Origin: CAYQMF01 sp964418595
GTDB lineage: Bacteria; Planctomycetota; UBA1135; UBA2386
DNA length: 38,763 nucleotides
Direction of reading: 5' to 3'
Assembly (NCBI GenBank): GCA_964418595.1
Contig: CAYQMF010000055.1
Span: 1 to 38,763, forward strand
Below the pieces are notes generated by a model that did not search any database, was not told the DNA's origin, and saw only the letters and a program-made list of their open reading frames with translations. The position numbers and the translations under genes are program-made. This document shows, piece by piece, positions 1 through 6,304 of this stretch; position 1 is the first letter of the stretch; every line of letters begins with the position of its first letter.

Positions 1-181
1 CGGCGAGGGCTTCGTCAACCGAGTTGTCGACGACCTCCCACACCAGATGGTGCAGGCCGCGGGGACCGGTGTCGCCGATGTACATCGCCGGACGCTTGCG
101 CACGGCGTCGAGGCCCTCGAGCACCTTGATCGAGCTGGCGTCGTAGTTGGTCTTCTTGGTTGTCACTTTGTTCTCAGACAT
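1..181 (-). CDS. gyrB: DNA gyrase subunit B (N-terminal fragment, cut by left window edge)
   Basis: Only the first 60 codons are present; the gene continues beyond position 1. Gyrase B supplies the ATPase of the heterotetramer that introduces negative supercoils. The fragment contains IKVLEGLDAVRKRPAMYIGD, the hallmark N-terminal GyrB/ParE segment. EVVDNSVDEA follows, carrying the Glu and Asn of the GHKL ATP-binding N-box. The ATG at 181-179 overlaps the end of the upstream dciA-like gene by 8 nt, so the two are probably co-transcribed and translationally coupled. Position next to dnaN and dnaA favours GyrB over ParE. The identification is secure; full length cannot be assessed. Confidence 0.93.
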   Translation of the reverse strand, partial: MSENKVTTKKTNYDASSIKVLEGLDAVRKRPAMYIGDTGPRGLHHLVWEVVDNSVDEALA

Positions 182-476
182 GAGCTGTTCCTCCCATCCG
201 GAACAGGATCGAGACCACCTCGGGTCGTCCCAGCGCCTCGTTGATCCGGTGCCGGATCTCCTCGGCGCGGAAGCCTCGGAGTTCGGCGAACAACGGCGCC
301 GAGCCCACCTCGACGACCAGCCGGCCGGCGCGGAAACCCGCAACGTGGCAACTGGGCGCCGCGGCCGGACCGACCGCGCTCGCCAAGGCGTCCTCGAACA
401 CCTGGCGCCGACGCTTCTGCCCGGTCTCCCGCAGGATGCCAGCAAGCAGATCCGAAACGGGGCGCGGCTCGATCAT
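174..476 (-). CDS. dciA: DUF721/DciA-like protein
   Basis: This 100-residue protein has the DUF721 fold pattern: an N-terminal helix MIEPRPVSDLLAGILRE, a central helical part ending in AVGP, and strands reading GRLVVEVGSAPLFAELR. The DUF721 family includes DciA, the widespread ancestral loader of the replicative helicase DnaB. I infer that role here; only the family is visible. The ATG at 476 overlaps the dnaN stop codon (ATGA), and the gene's own stop overlaps the gyrB start, so dnaN, this gene and gyrB form a coupled string. In actinobacteria a DUF721 gene sits between recF and gyrB; here it directly follows dnaN. A longer reading frame extends upstream, but it would lie inside dnaN and the ATGA start is far more likely. 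Confidence 0.82.
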   Translation of the reverse strand: MIEPRPVSDLLAGILRETGQKRRRQVFEDALASAVGPAAAPSCHVAGFRAGRLVVEVGSAPLFAELRGFRAEEIRHRINEALGRPEVVSILFRMGGTAHV

Positions 477-1564
477 CCGCTGATGGGCATCAACACATAG
501 GTGAAGGCTTCGCCCAGCGTGAACTTGGCGGGCGTCGACTCGTCGGTGAGATCGATCCGGACCACCTCCACGTCGCTGACCCGCAGCGCATCGAGGACGA
601 AGTCCGGGTTGAACGATACGGAGCAACCGGGCCCCTTCACGTCGACGTCGAGCGCGACGTCGCCGCGACCGACCGAGGAGTTCTCGGCGGACAACTCGAG
701 GGCCGAACTCGAGAACGCGAACCGCACCTGACGCACATCACCTCCGGTGAGCACGGACACGCGACGGAGGTTGCTCTCGAGGAGCGACCGCGACAGCTCG
801 ACCGTGGTCTCCGCGACCTTGGGGATCACCGACTCGTACTCGGGAAAGCTCTGGTCGAGGAGGCGGCTGATCAGGGTCGCCTTGCCCAGCCCGACGACCA
901 TCTGGGTGGCGCCGAGGGTGATTTCCACGTCGCCATCGGCGTCACCGAGGACCCGCAGCAGCGCCTGAACGGTCACCAGGGGCAGGATGGCGCGCGCCGA
1001 CTCCGGCGCCGCATCGAGGTTCTCGTAGTTCATCGCGAGCCGACGGCTGTCGGTCGCCACGAGCCGCAGGCAGCCCTTCTGGCAGTCCCACAGGACCCCG
1101 CTGACCGCGTAGCGGCTCTCCTCGCGTGTGGACGCAAACACCGTCTTGCGCAGCATGTCGGCCAGGCGCCGAGCGCCGAGGCGCAGCTTCTTGCCCTCCT
1201 CGAGCCTGGGTTCCGGGGGAAACTCATCCGGGTCGCCGCCGAGCAGGATGAACGAGCCGCCGCCGCACTCGAGCGTGGTGCGGTTGTCGGACGACTTGAG
1301 GGTGACCGTCGGGTCCGACAACTCGCGCAGGAGCGCCATCGTCTCCCGCGCCGGAAGCAGGATCTCGCCCGGCACCTCCACCTTCACGGCGTCGACCGTG
1401 ATCCGCGCCGACATCTGGAAGTCGGTGGCGAAGAGCACGAGGCCGTCGCTGCCGGCGCGGGCGCGCACGTTCTGGGCGATGGGCTTGGGGCTCTTCTGCG
1501 GGGCGATACCCGCGACGACACTGAACGCGTCGGTCAACTCCTGTCGGTCGCAGAGGAGGCGCAT
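473..1564 (-). CDS. dnaN: DNA polymerase III sliding clamp (beta subunit)
   Basis: The 363-residue product matches the usual length of the beta clamp (about 366), which encircles DNA and tethers the polymerase. The chosen start reads MRLLCDRQELTDAFSVVAG, typical of DnaN N-termini, and the protein ends in TYVLMPISG, the standard clamp C-terminus. Internal segments such as GDPDEFPPEP, FASTREESRYAVSGVLWD and QSFPEYESVIP align with the three repeated clamp domains. The open frame extends 112 codons upstream of this ATG, but that extension resembles no clamp sequence and runs through the presumed regulatory gap. A 26-nt hairpin lies about 35 nt upstream of the start. The gene is followed by dciA with a 4-nt overlap. 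Confidence 0.96.
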   Translation of the reverse strand: MRLLCDRQELTDAFSVVAGIAPQKSPKPIAQNVRARAGSDGLVLFATDFQMSARITVDAVKVEVPGEILLPARETMALLRELSDPTVTLKSSDNRTTLECGGGSFILLGGDPDEFPPEPRLEEGKKLRLGARRLADMLRKTVFASTREESRYAVSGVLWDCQKGCLRLVATDSRRLAMNYENLDAAPESARAILPLVTVQALLRVLGDADGDVEITLGATQMVVGLGKATLISRLLDQSFPEYESVIPKVAETTVELSRSLLESNLRRVSVLTGGDVRQVRFAFSSSALELSAENSSVGRGDVALDVDVKGPGCSVSFNPDFVLDALRVSDVEVVRIDLTDESTPAKFTLGEAFTYVLMPISG

Positions 1565-1598
1565 CTGGGCAGGCTCGAGCAGGTGGTTTCTGGGTCTA

Positions 1599-1624
1599 GG
1601 AAGAGAGGATGATTCTTCTCTTCC
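1599..1624 (-). repeat. Inverted repeat in the dnaN leader
   Basis: GGAAGAGA (1599-1606) and TCTCTTCC (1617-1624) are perfect 8-bp complements separated by a 10-nt loop. The element ends 35 nt upstream of the dnaN start, so it would fold in the 5' leader of the dnaN transcript. It could affect translation or be part of the origin. The purine-rich arm also resembles a ribosome binding site but is too far from the ATG to act as one. Confidence 0.5.
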
Positions 1625-1731
1625 ATCTCTCTCCGTACGTGACGGATCAAGTCTGCAAAGGATAGCCACGCGACCCTTCAGGATCGATGTCTTGGGCTGG
1701 TTTCTCTGCGTTCCTCGGCGTTGTGCCGGGT

Positions 1732-1740
1732 CGTGGAAAA
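1732..1740 (-). promoter_or_regulatory. Near-consensus DnaA box
   Basis: Read on the minus strand the site is TTTTCCACG, one mismatch from the consensus TTWTNCACA at the last base. It is the only 9-mer in the dnaA-dnaN gap that I found with a single mismatch. One such site is weak support on its own. Confidence 0.3.
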
Positions 1741-2041
1741 CGCCCGCGTAGGGACGGCTTGGGCGCGGGAGAACCGTGCGCTGGATGACCACAACGCGAC
1801 CTCGGCGGTCGACTCCCGACAAGCTGTGGTGAGCTTTGCTCACGTTGCCCGCAAGTTGTCCAGAGGTCCCTTTGCGCTTGCGAGGACGACCTGTCTGCAC
1901 CGATGCACACGGCGACCCACAAGGGCGTCAAGAGATGGGGCGGCGGAGCGGGCGAGGGGATCGCGGGGGGCGCGGCCGCGGGACGGATGCGGGGCGCGGA
2001 GTGCCCTCGCTCATCCGTCGAATGTGCCAGTGGGAGACGAC

Positions 2042-2061
2042 CCCACGGCTGAGGCCGTGGG
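2042..2061 (-). repeat. GC-rich hairpin just downstream of dnaA
   Basis: CCCACGGC and GCCGTGGG form a perfect 8-bp stem with a TGAG loop, 28 nt past the dnaA stop codon. Its position suggests transcription termination or mRNA 3'-end protection for dnaA. There is no T-tract on the minus strand after it, so it is not a classical intrinsic terminator. Confidence 0.4.
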
Positions 2062-2091
2062 CCAGCAGGGGATCAGGCCAGCAGGGGATCA
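2060..2091. repeat. 16-bp tandem duplication spanning the dnaA stop codon
   Basis: GGCCAGCAGGGGATCA occurs twice in direct, gapless succession (2060-2075 and 2076-2091). The last three bases of the second copy are the complement of the dnaA TGA stop. It could be a recent slippage duplication or a pair of protein-binding iterons. Confidence 0.75.
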
Positions 2092-3660
2092 GCTCTTGAG
2101 CGGCGAACTCAGGAGCCGCGCGCTCATCCGATCCATGAGGGCCAGGAACGGCTGGTCCTCGGCGCAGCGCTTCTTGATCTTGCCGACCGCGTAGATCACG
2201 GTGGTGTGATCGCGGTTGCCGAAGAACCGGCCGACCTCCTCGAGACTGTGGTCGGTGTGGCTCCGGCTCAGGAACATCCCGACCTGCCGGGTGAGGCTGA
2301 TGTGCTGCACGCGGCTCTTGCCCACGATGTCGCGCGGCGAGAGCGAGAACTCGCGGGAGATCAGCGCCATGACGCTCTCGAGGGTCACCCGGCGTGAACT
2401 CGGTGCCCGGATCCCGTGCATCGCCTCGCGGGCGAGGTCTTCGTCGATGGTCCGCTCCGTCAGCGCAGCCAGGCCGAGCAGCTTGATGATCGCACCCTCG
2501 AGCTCACGGATGTTGGTGTCGATCGTTTCGGCCACGCAGCGCGCGACGTCGTCGGACAGTTCCACACCACGCATGCGCGCCTTGCGCTGCACGATGGCGT
2601 AGCGGGTCTCGAAGCACGGTGCCTCGAGCTGGGTGACGAGCCCCCACTTGAACCGGGACACCAGCCGCTCCTCCAGCGTCGGGATCTCGAACGGAGCGCA
2701 GTCCGACGACATCACGACCTGCTTGTGGTCGTTGTAGAGAGCGTTGAACGTGTGGAAGAACTCGTCCTGCGTCCGGTCCTTGTTCGCGAGGAACTGCACG
2801 TCGTCGACCACGAGCACGTCGACCGACCGGAAGTAGTCGCGGAACGTGTCGAGCCGCGAACTCTGGACCGAGTTGATGAACTGGTTCGTGAACTGTTCGC
2901 AGCTCAGGTACGCGACCCGCTTGCCGCTGAACCGCCGACCCACCGCGTGGCAGATGGCCTGCAGGAGATGCGTCTTGCCGAGCCCGACGCTGCCATGGAT
3001 GAACAGCGGGTTGTACGCGCGACCCGGGCTCTCGCCGATCGCGAGGGCGGCGGCGTGTCCGAGCCGGTTGCAGGGGCCGAGCACGAACGCCTCGAACGTG
3101 TAGTTGCTGTTGAGACCGTTCGTGCGGCGGTTGCCACCACCGGAGTCGGGCGGAAGGGTGTCGGTGTTGGTCGGCGGCGGCGGCGCCTTGCCGCCGCCGC
3201 GACGACGCTCCGCCTCGTACGAGGTGAGCGGCGGTGGCTGGCCGCCAGCGAGAGCCATCGTCTCCTCGATGCCGGCGCGTCGTGCCGTGTCGGGTGCGGC
3301 CCGCGCCGCTTCGGCATCGACCGGACGGGCTTCGACGACGATCTTGACCACGCGCGAGGGCGAAGCCGCTCCGGCTGCACCAGCGCTGGCCGCCGCGGGT
3401 TTTCCCGCGGCGAGTGTCGCCTTCCGGAGATCAGCCAGATAGTGACGCGTCAGCCAGTCGCGCACGAAACCGCTCGGAACGGCGTACACCGCCTCCGCGT
3501 CGGTCAGGCGGGCGAGCGTGACCTCGCGGAACCAGGTGTCGTACTGCTCCTTGCGCATGCGGCGCAGGAGCTCCTCGCTGACCCGAGCGAAGAAGGCAGC
3601 TTGCTCGTTGGCGGAGACGTCGGCATGGCTGGCGACACGACACTCCCTTTCCGTGGACAT
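2089..3660 (-). CDS. dnaA: Chromosomal replication initiator protein DnaA
   Basis: DnaA binds oriC boxes and opens the duplex. In the 523-residue form from the ATG at 3660, residues 20-80 are domain I (LLRRMRKEQYDTWFREV) and 82-182 a long Ala/Pro/Gly-rich linker. The AAA+ core has Walker A GSVGLGKT near 223-230 and Walker B VLVVDDVQF near 282-290. The C-terminal domain ends with the DnaA signature GNRDHTTVIYAVGKIKK. The DNA-contacting loop reads SRVQHISLTRQ, poorer in basic residues than E. coli (RSRSVARPRQ) or B. subtilis. A GTG at 3708 would add 16 residues (VPVSSVPTSDAS) with no better ribosome site, so I prefer the ATG. The identity is certain; the start is not. Confidence 0.96.
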   Translation of the reverse strand: MSTERECRVASHADVSANEQAAFFARVSEELLRRMRKEQYDTWFREVTLARLTDAEAVYAVPSGFVRDWLTRHYLADLRKATLAAGKPAAASAGAAGAASPSRVVKIVVEARPVDAEAARAAPDTARRAGIEETMALAGGQPPPLTSYEAERRRGGGKAPPPPTNTDTLPPDSGGGNRRTNGLNSNYTFEAFVLGPCNRLGHAAALAIGESPGRAYNPLFIHGSVGLGKTHLLQAICHAVGRRFSGKRVAYLSCEQFTNQFINSVQSSRLDTFRDYFRSVDVLVVDDVQFLANKDRTQDEFFHTFNALYNDHKQVVMSSDCAPFEIPTLEERLVSRFKWGLVTQLEAPCFETRYAIVQRKARMRGVELSDDVARCVAETIDTNIRELEGAIIKLLGLAALTERTIDEDLAREAMHGIRAPSSRRVTLESVMALISREFSLSPRDIVGKSRVQHISLTRQVGMFLSRSHTDHSLEEVGRFFGNRDHTTVIYAVGKIKKRCAEDQPFLALMDRMSARLLSSPLKS

Positions 3661-3743
3661 GACCTCGGACGCATCGCTGGTGGGGACGGACGAGACGGGG
3701 ACGATCACTCGCGAGGCGGGCGCGAGTGCTCAACGCGTGTTCC

Positions 3744-3771
3744 TTGATACCAACTCGAAGTGTGAATGCAA
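3744..3771 (-). promoter_or_regulatory. Candidate sigma-70-like promoter upstream of dnaA
   Basis: On the minus strand TTGCAT (3771-3766) and TATCAA (3749-3744) are spaced by 16 nt and lie about 85 nt upstream of the dnaA ATG. Match to consensus is only partial (3/6 and 4/6). The surrounding 217-bp gap is otherwise rich in CG-dense short palindromes. This is a weak prediction. Confidence 0.22.
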
Positions 3772-3877
3772 CGCGCGTGGAAGCGGATCTTGTCGACACG
3801 CGACGCGATCTTCGTGCGCGCGTCGCACGCGCACATCGCAAGCGCTTGTCCAACACGAGTTCGCGTGCGCGGCGCGC

Positions 3878-4972
3878 TCAGCTCGTCGACGCGAGATGTC
3901 GCACGACTTTCTCGACGATTCTGCTCGCGGCCGTCGCCTCCGCGATGGTCGTGCGGTGGCTGAAGCTGAAACGGACGCAGCGGCGAGCCACGGCGGGATC
4001 GAGACCCATCGCCAGCAGCACGCGCGGCGGCTGTGCTGATCCGGACGAACACGCGGAGCCGTGCGAGGCCTCGACTCCGGCGAGGTCGAGTGATGGCAAC
4101 AGGATACGTCCGTCGCGCACCTCGTCGAAGCACAGCATGAGCGTGTTCGCCAGCGCATGCCGTGGCGTGATCCGGCGAGTACGGACCGTGCCGAGCCCTG
4201 CTTCGAACGTGTCGCGCGCGGCGGACATCGCTGCCGCTCGTTCGATCCACTCGCGTTGCGCGAGTTCGATGGTCAGCGCGGCCGCGGCGGCGAGCGCGGG
4301 GCTCACGGTGCCGGCTCGCAGGTTGCGCTCCTGATTCCCGCCGTGCAGGAACGGGCGCAGATCACGGCTGCGGGCCACCAGCACGCCGATCCCCTTCGGA
4401 CCACAGGCCTTGTGTGGCGAGAGGACGAACGTGTCCGCCAGCGCGGCGACCGGACGCAGGTCGACGCGCCCGAGCGTCTGGCTTGCGTCGACGTGGATCG
4501 GGACTCGATGTTCGCGGGCGAACTCAGCGGCTTCGGCGACCGGCTGGATGGTACCGATCTCACTCTGCCCATGGACGATCGCGAGCAGTCCCACCGCCAT
4601 TCGTGGCGGTGTCAAAAGAACGCGACCCTCGGCGTCGAGCGGCAACTCGACCAGACCGCGCTCGGCGCACGCTTCGAGCACCGAAGGATGCTCGGCCGCG
4701 CTGGCGAGTACCGGGAGATCCGGGTTGCCGAGGCCATGGACGACGGTGTTGTTTCCCTCGGTTCCGCCGGAGACGAACAACACATCCTGCGGGGAAACCC
4801 CGAGCGTGTCGGCGATCGTGGCACGCGCGTCTTCGACGATCGTCCGCGCCCGGCGTCCCGCCGCGTGTGGACTCGCGGGGTTCGCCACGCCGGTGCCTTC
4901 GATCTCCACGTAGCGCGCCAGCACCCGCGGGTCGATGGGAGTCGTCGCGTTGTGATCGAGGTAGACCGGCAT
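3878..4972 (-). CDS. Cysteine desulfurase, NifS/IscS family
   Basis: This 364-residue PLP enzyme is expected to remove sulfur from cysteine as a protein persulfide for Fe-S cluster or thiol biosynthesis. It starts MPVYLDHNATTPIDP, the family's N-terminal signature. The PLP lysine is Lys188 in SPHKACGPKG and the catalytic cysteine is Cys308 in GSACSSGSAQPP, the short-loop pattern of the NifS-like group. SGGTEGNN near 68-75 binds the cofactor phosphate. The usual NNEIG motif reads QSEIG (136-140), so a normally conserved Asn is substituted. The start overlaps the bshA stop by one nucleotide (TGATG), so the two are coupled. Which sulfur pathway it serves (NifS, IscS or a specialised one) cannot be read from sequence alone. 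Confidence 0.9.
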   Translation of the reverse strand: MPVYLDHNATTPIDPRVLARYVEIEGTGVANPASPHAAGRRARTIVEDARATIADTLGVSPQDVLFVSGGTEGNNTVVHGLGNPDLPVLASAAEHPSVLEACAERGLVELPLDAEGRVLLTPPRMAVGLLAIVHGQSEIGTIQPVAEAAEFAREHRVPIHVDASQTLGRVDLRPVAALADTFVLSPHKACGPKGIGVLVARSRDLRPFLHGGNQERNLRAGTVSPALAAAAALTIELAQREWIERAAAMSAARDTFEAGLGTVRTRRITPRHALANTLMLCFDEVRDGRILLPSLDLAGVEASHGSACSSGSAQPPRVLLAMGLDPAVARRCVRFSFSHRTTIAEATAASRIVEKVVRHLASTS

Positions 4973-6084
4973 CAGCTCTCGAGCGCGGTCCGATACACCT
5001 CGAGGTAGCGCGGGACGACCTGGCGTTCGGCGTACTCCTCGACTGCGCGGGCCCGGCTGCGCCGGCTGTGATCCTGGTGGAGGTCCGGATTCGTGAGCAG
5101 GCGCAGCGCCGCGCGCGCGATCGCCGGCGCGTCGCCGAGGGGCGCGAGCAATCCGGTATCGCCGAGTGTGTCGGCGACGCCGCCCACGTTCGTGCTGACG
5201 CACGGCACGCCACAGCTCATCGCCTCGAGGAGGGCGAGGCCGAAGCTCTCGGTCTCGGAGGTGAGGATCTCGAGGTCGGCGTTGGCGAGCAGCGCCGGCA
5301 TGTCGGTGACGTTGCCGGCCAGCTCGATCCGGTTGCGGCAGCCGAGGTCGGCCGCGACGGCGAGGCAGTGTTCGAGATCCGGACCCTCTCCGGCCAGCAC
5401 CAGCCGGGCGGGGACCTCCGCCGCGATGAGTGCGAACGCCCGCACGAGATCGGCGACCCGCTTCACCGGACGGAAGTTGCTCGCGTGCACGATGATCCGC
5501 TCCTCGTCCGCGCGCTCGTAGTAGCGGCCCTTCGTGCCCGGCTTGTAGCGATCGACGTCGACGAAGTTGGGCACGATGTGGATCGGCGTGCGCCCGCCGA
5601 ACATCAGCGCCGTCTCGTCGGCCAGGAACCGGCTCACCGCGGTGACCGCGTTCGACTGCTCGAGCGCAAACCGCGTCGGCCGCGCGTAGGCGCGATCGGC
5701 CCCGACGATCGTGATGTCGGTGCCGTGCAACGTGGTGACGAACTTGATCGGCTCCCGGCTCATCGACCGCGCCAGGAAGGCGCTGATCGCGTGCGGGATC
5801 GCGTAGTGCACGTGGAAGAGATCGATCCGGTGCTCCTCATGCACTTCGAGCATCCGCGTGGCCAGCGCGAGGTCGTAGGGAGGGAAGCGGAACAACGGGT
5901 AGGCGGAGACATCCACCGCGTGGTAGCGCAGGCCGCTCACCCCGGGGCGCAAGCGGCTCGGCCGGCCGTAGCTGAGGATGTGCACGTCGTGCCCGAGGGT
6001 CGCCAGGTGGGTTGCCATCTCGGTTGCGACGACGCCGCTTCCGCCCACGGTTGGATAGCACACGATGCCCACGCGCAGCTGCAT
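4972..6084 (-). CDS. bshA: N-acetyl-alpha-D-glucosaminyl L-malate synthase BshA-like glycosyltransferase
   Basis: The 370-residue product is a GT-B, family-4 glycosyltransferase. Its N-terminus, VGIVCYPTVGGSGVVATEMA, is nearly diagnostic of BshA. BshA joins UDP-GlcNAc to L-malate in the first step of bacillithiol synthesis. The C-terminal domain has HASNFRPVKRV, LAGEGPD and the nucleotide-sugar EX7E motif in ESFGLALLEAMSCGVPCVS. The length equals that of known BshA. The open frame continues about 178 codons upstream but lacks family similarity and crosses the divergent intergenic region, so the ATG at 6084 is chosen. Coupling to a cysteine desulfurase suggests thiol or sulfur metabolism. bshB and bshC are not seen in the window. 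Confidence 0.85.
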   Translation of the reverse strand: MQLRVGIVCYPTVGGSGVVATEMATHLATLGHDVHILSYGRPSRLRPGVSGLRYHAVDVSAYPLFRFPPYDLALATRMLEVHEEHRIDLFHVHYAIPHAISAFLARSMSREPIKFVTTLHGTDITIVGADRAYARPTRFALEQSNAVTAVSRFLADETALMFGGRTPIHIVPNFVDVDRYKPGTKGRYYERADEERIIVHASNFRPVKRVADLVRAFALIAAEVPARLVLAGEGPDLEHCLAVAADLGCRNRIELAGNVTDMPALLANADLEILTSETESFGLALLEAMSCGVPCVSTNVGGVADTLGDTGLLAPLGDAPAIARAALRLLTNPDLHQDHSRRSRARAVEEYAERQVVPRYLEVYRTALES

Positions 6085-6304
6085 GGCCGCATGGTAACCG
6101 CGGAGGTGTGCGGACCTGTCGCGTGTGAACCGCGCGCGCGGGACCCCGTTCTCCTCGTCCATCACGATCGGGTCGCCGGCGCCCGAAGACGACAGCCCCC
6201 CTGCTTCTTCAGGAGTCCGACGAGTGTCCACATCCTCCGATGCCGTGGCCGGGATCCGTACCCGCGTCACCCACCCATCAAACGAGCCCGCGTTCGAAGA
6301 GATC

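Larger units (their letters stand above)
1565..2088. other. dnaA-dnaN intergenic region, candidate oriC
   Basis: This 524-bp gap is the longest non-coding stretch in the window. I see no credible gene in it: open frames on both strands give low-complexity Arg/Pro/Ser-rich products. It contains a hairpin at 1599-1624, one near-consensus DnaA box at 1732-1740, a GC hairpin at 2042-2061 and a 16-bp tandem repeat at 2060-2091. The dnaA-dnaN gap hosts oriC in many bacteria, so this is the first place to look. However, there is no cluster of canonical boxes and no obvious AT-rich unwinding element. Calling it oriC is inference. Confidence 0.4.

Noticed and set aside
1647..1931. Possible small gene (94 codons, minus strand) in the dnaA-dnaN gap
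   Set aside because: The translation is Arg/Ser/Pro-rich without any family resemblance. It overlaps the leader of dnaN, and nothing like rpmH or rnpA is seen.
3773..3877. Dense CG-rich short palindromes upstream of dnaA
   Set aside because: They look like general composition of a GC-rich intergenic region; none is repeated or matches a known operator or DnaA box.
6241..6300. A tRNA-like T-arm (reading GGGATCCGTACCC, translating as GIRTR) in the divergent bshA/toroid gap
   Set aside because: The T-loop lacks the conserved TTC and A58, and no matching acceptor or anticodon stem occurs at tRNA spacing on either strand. The 220-bp gap holds no gene that I can support.
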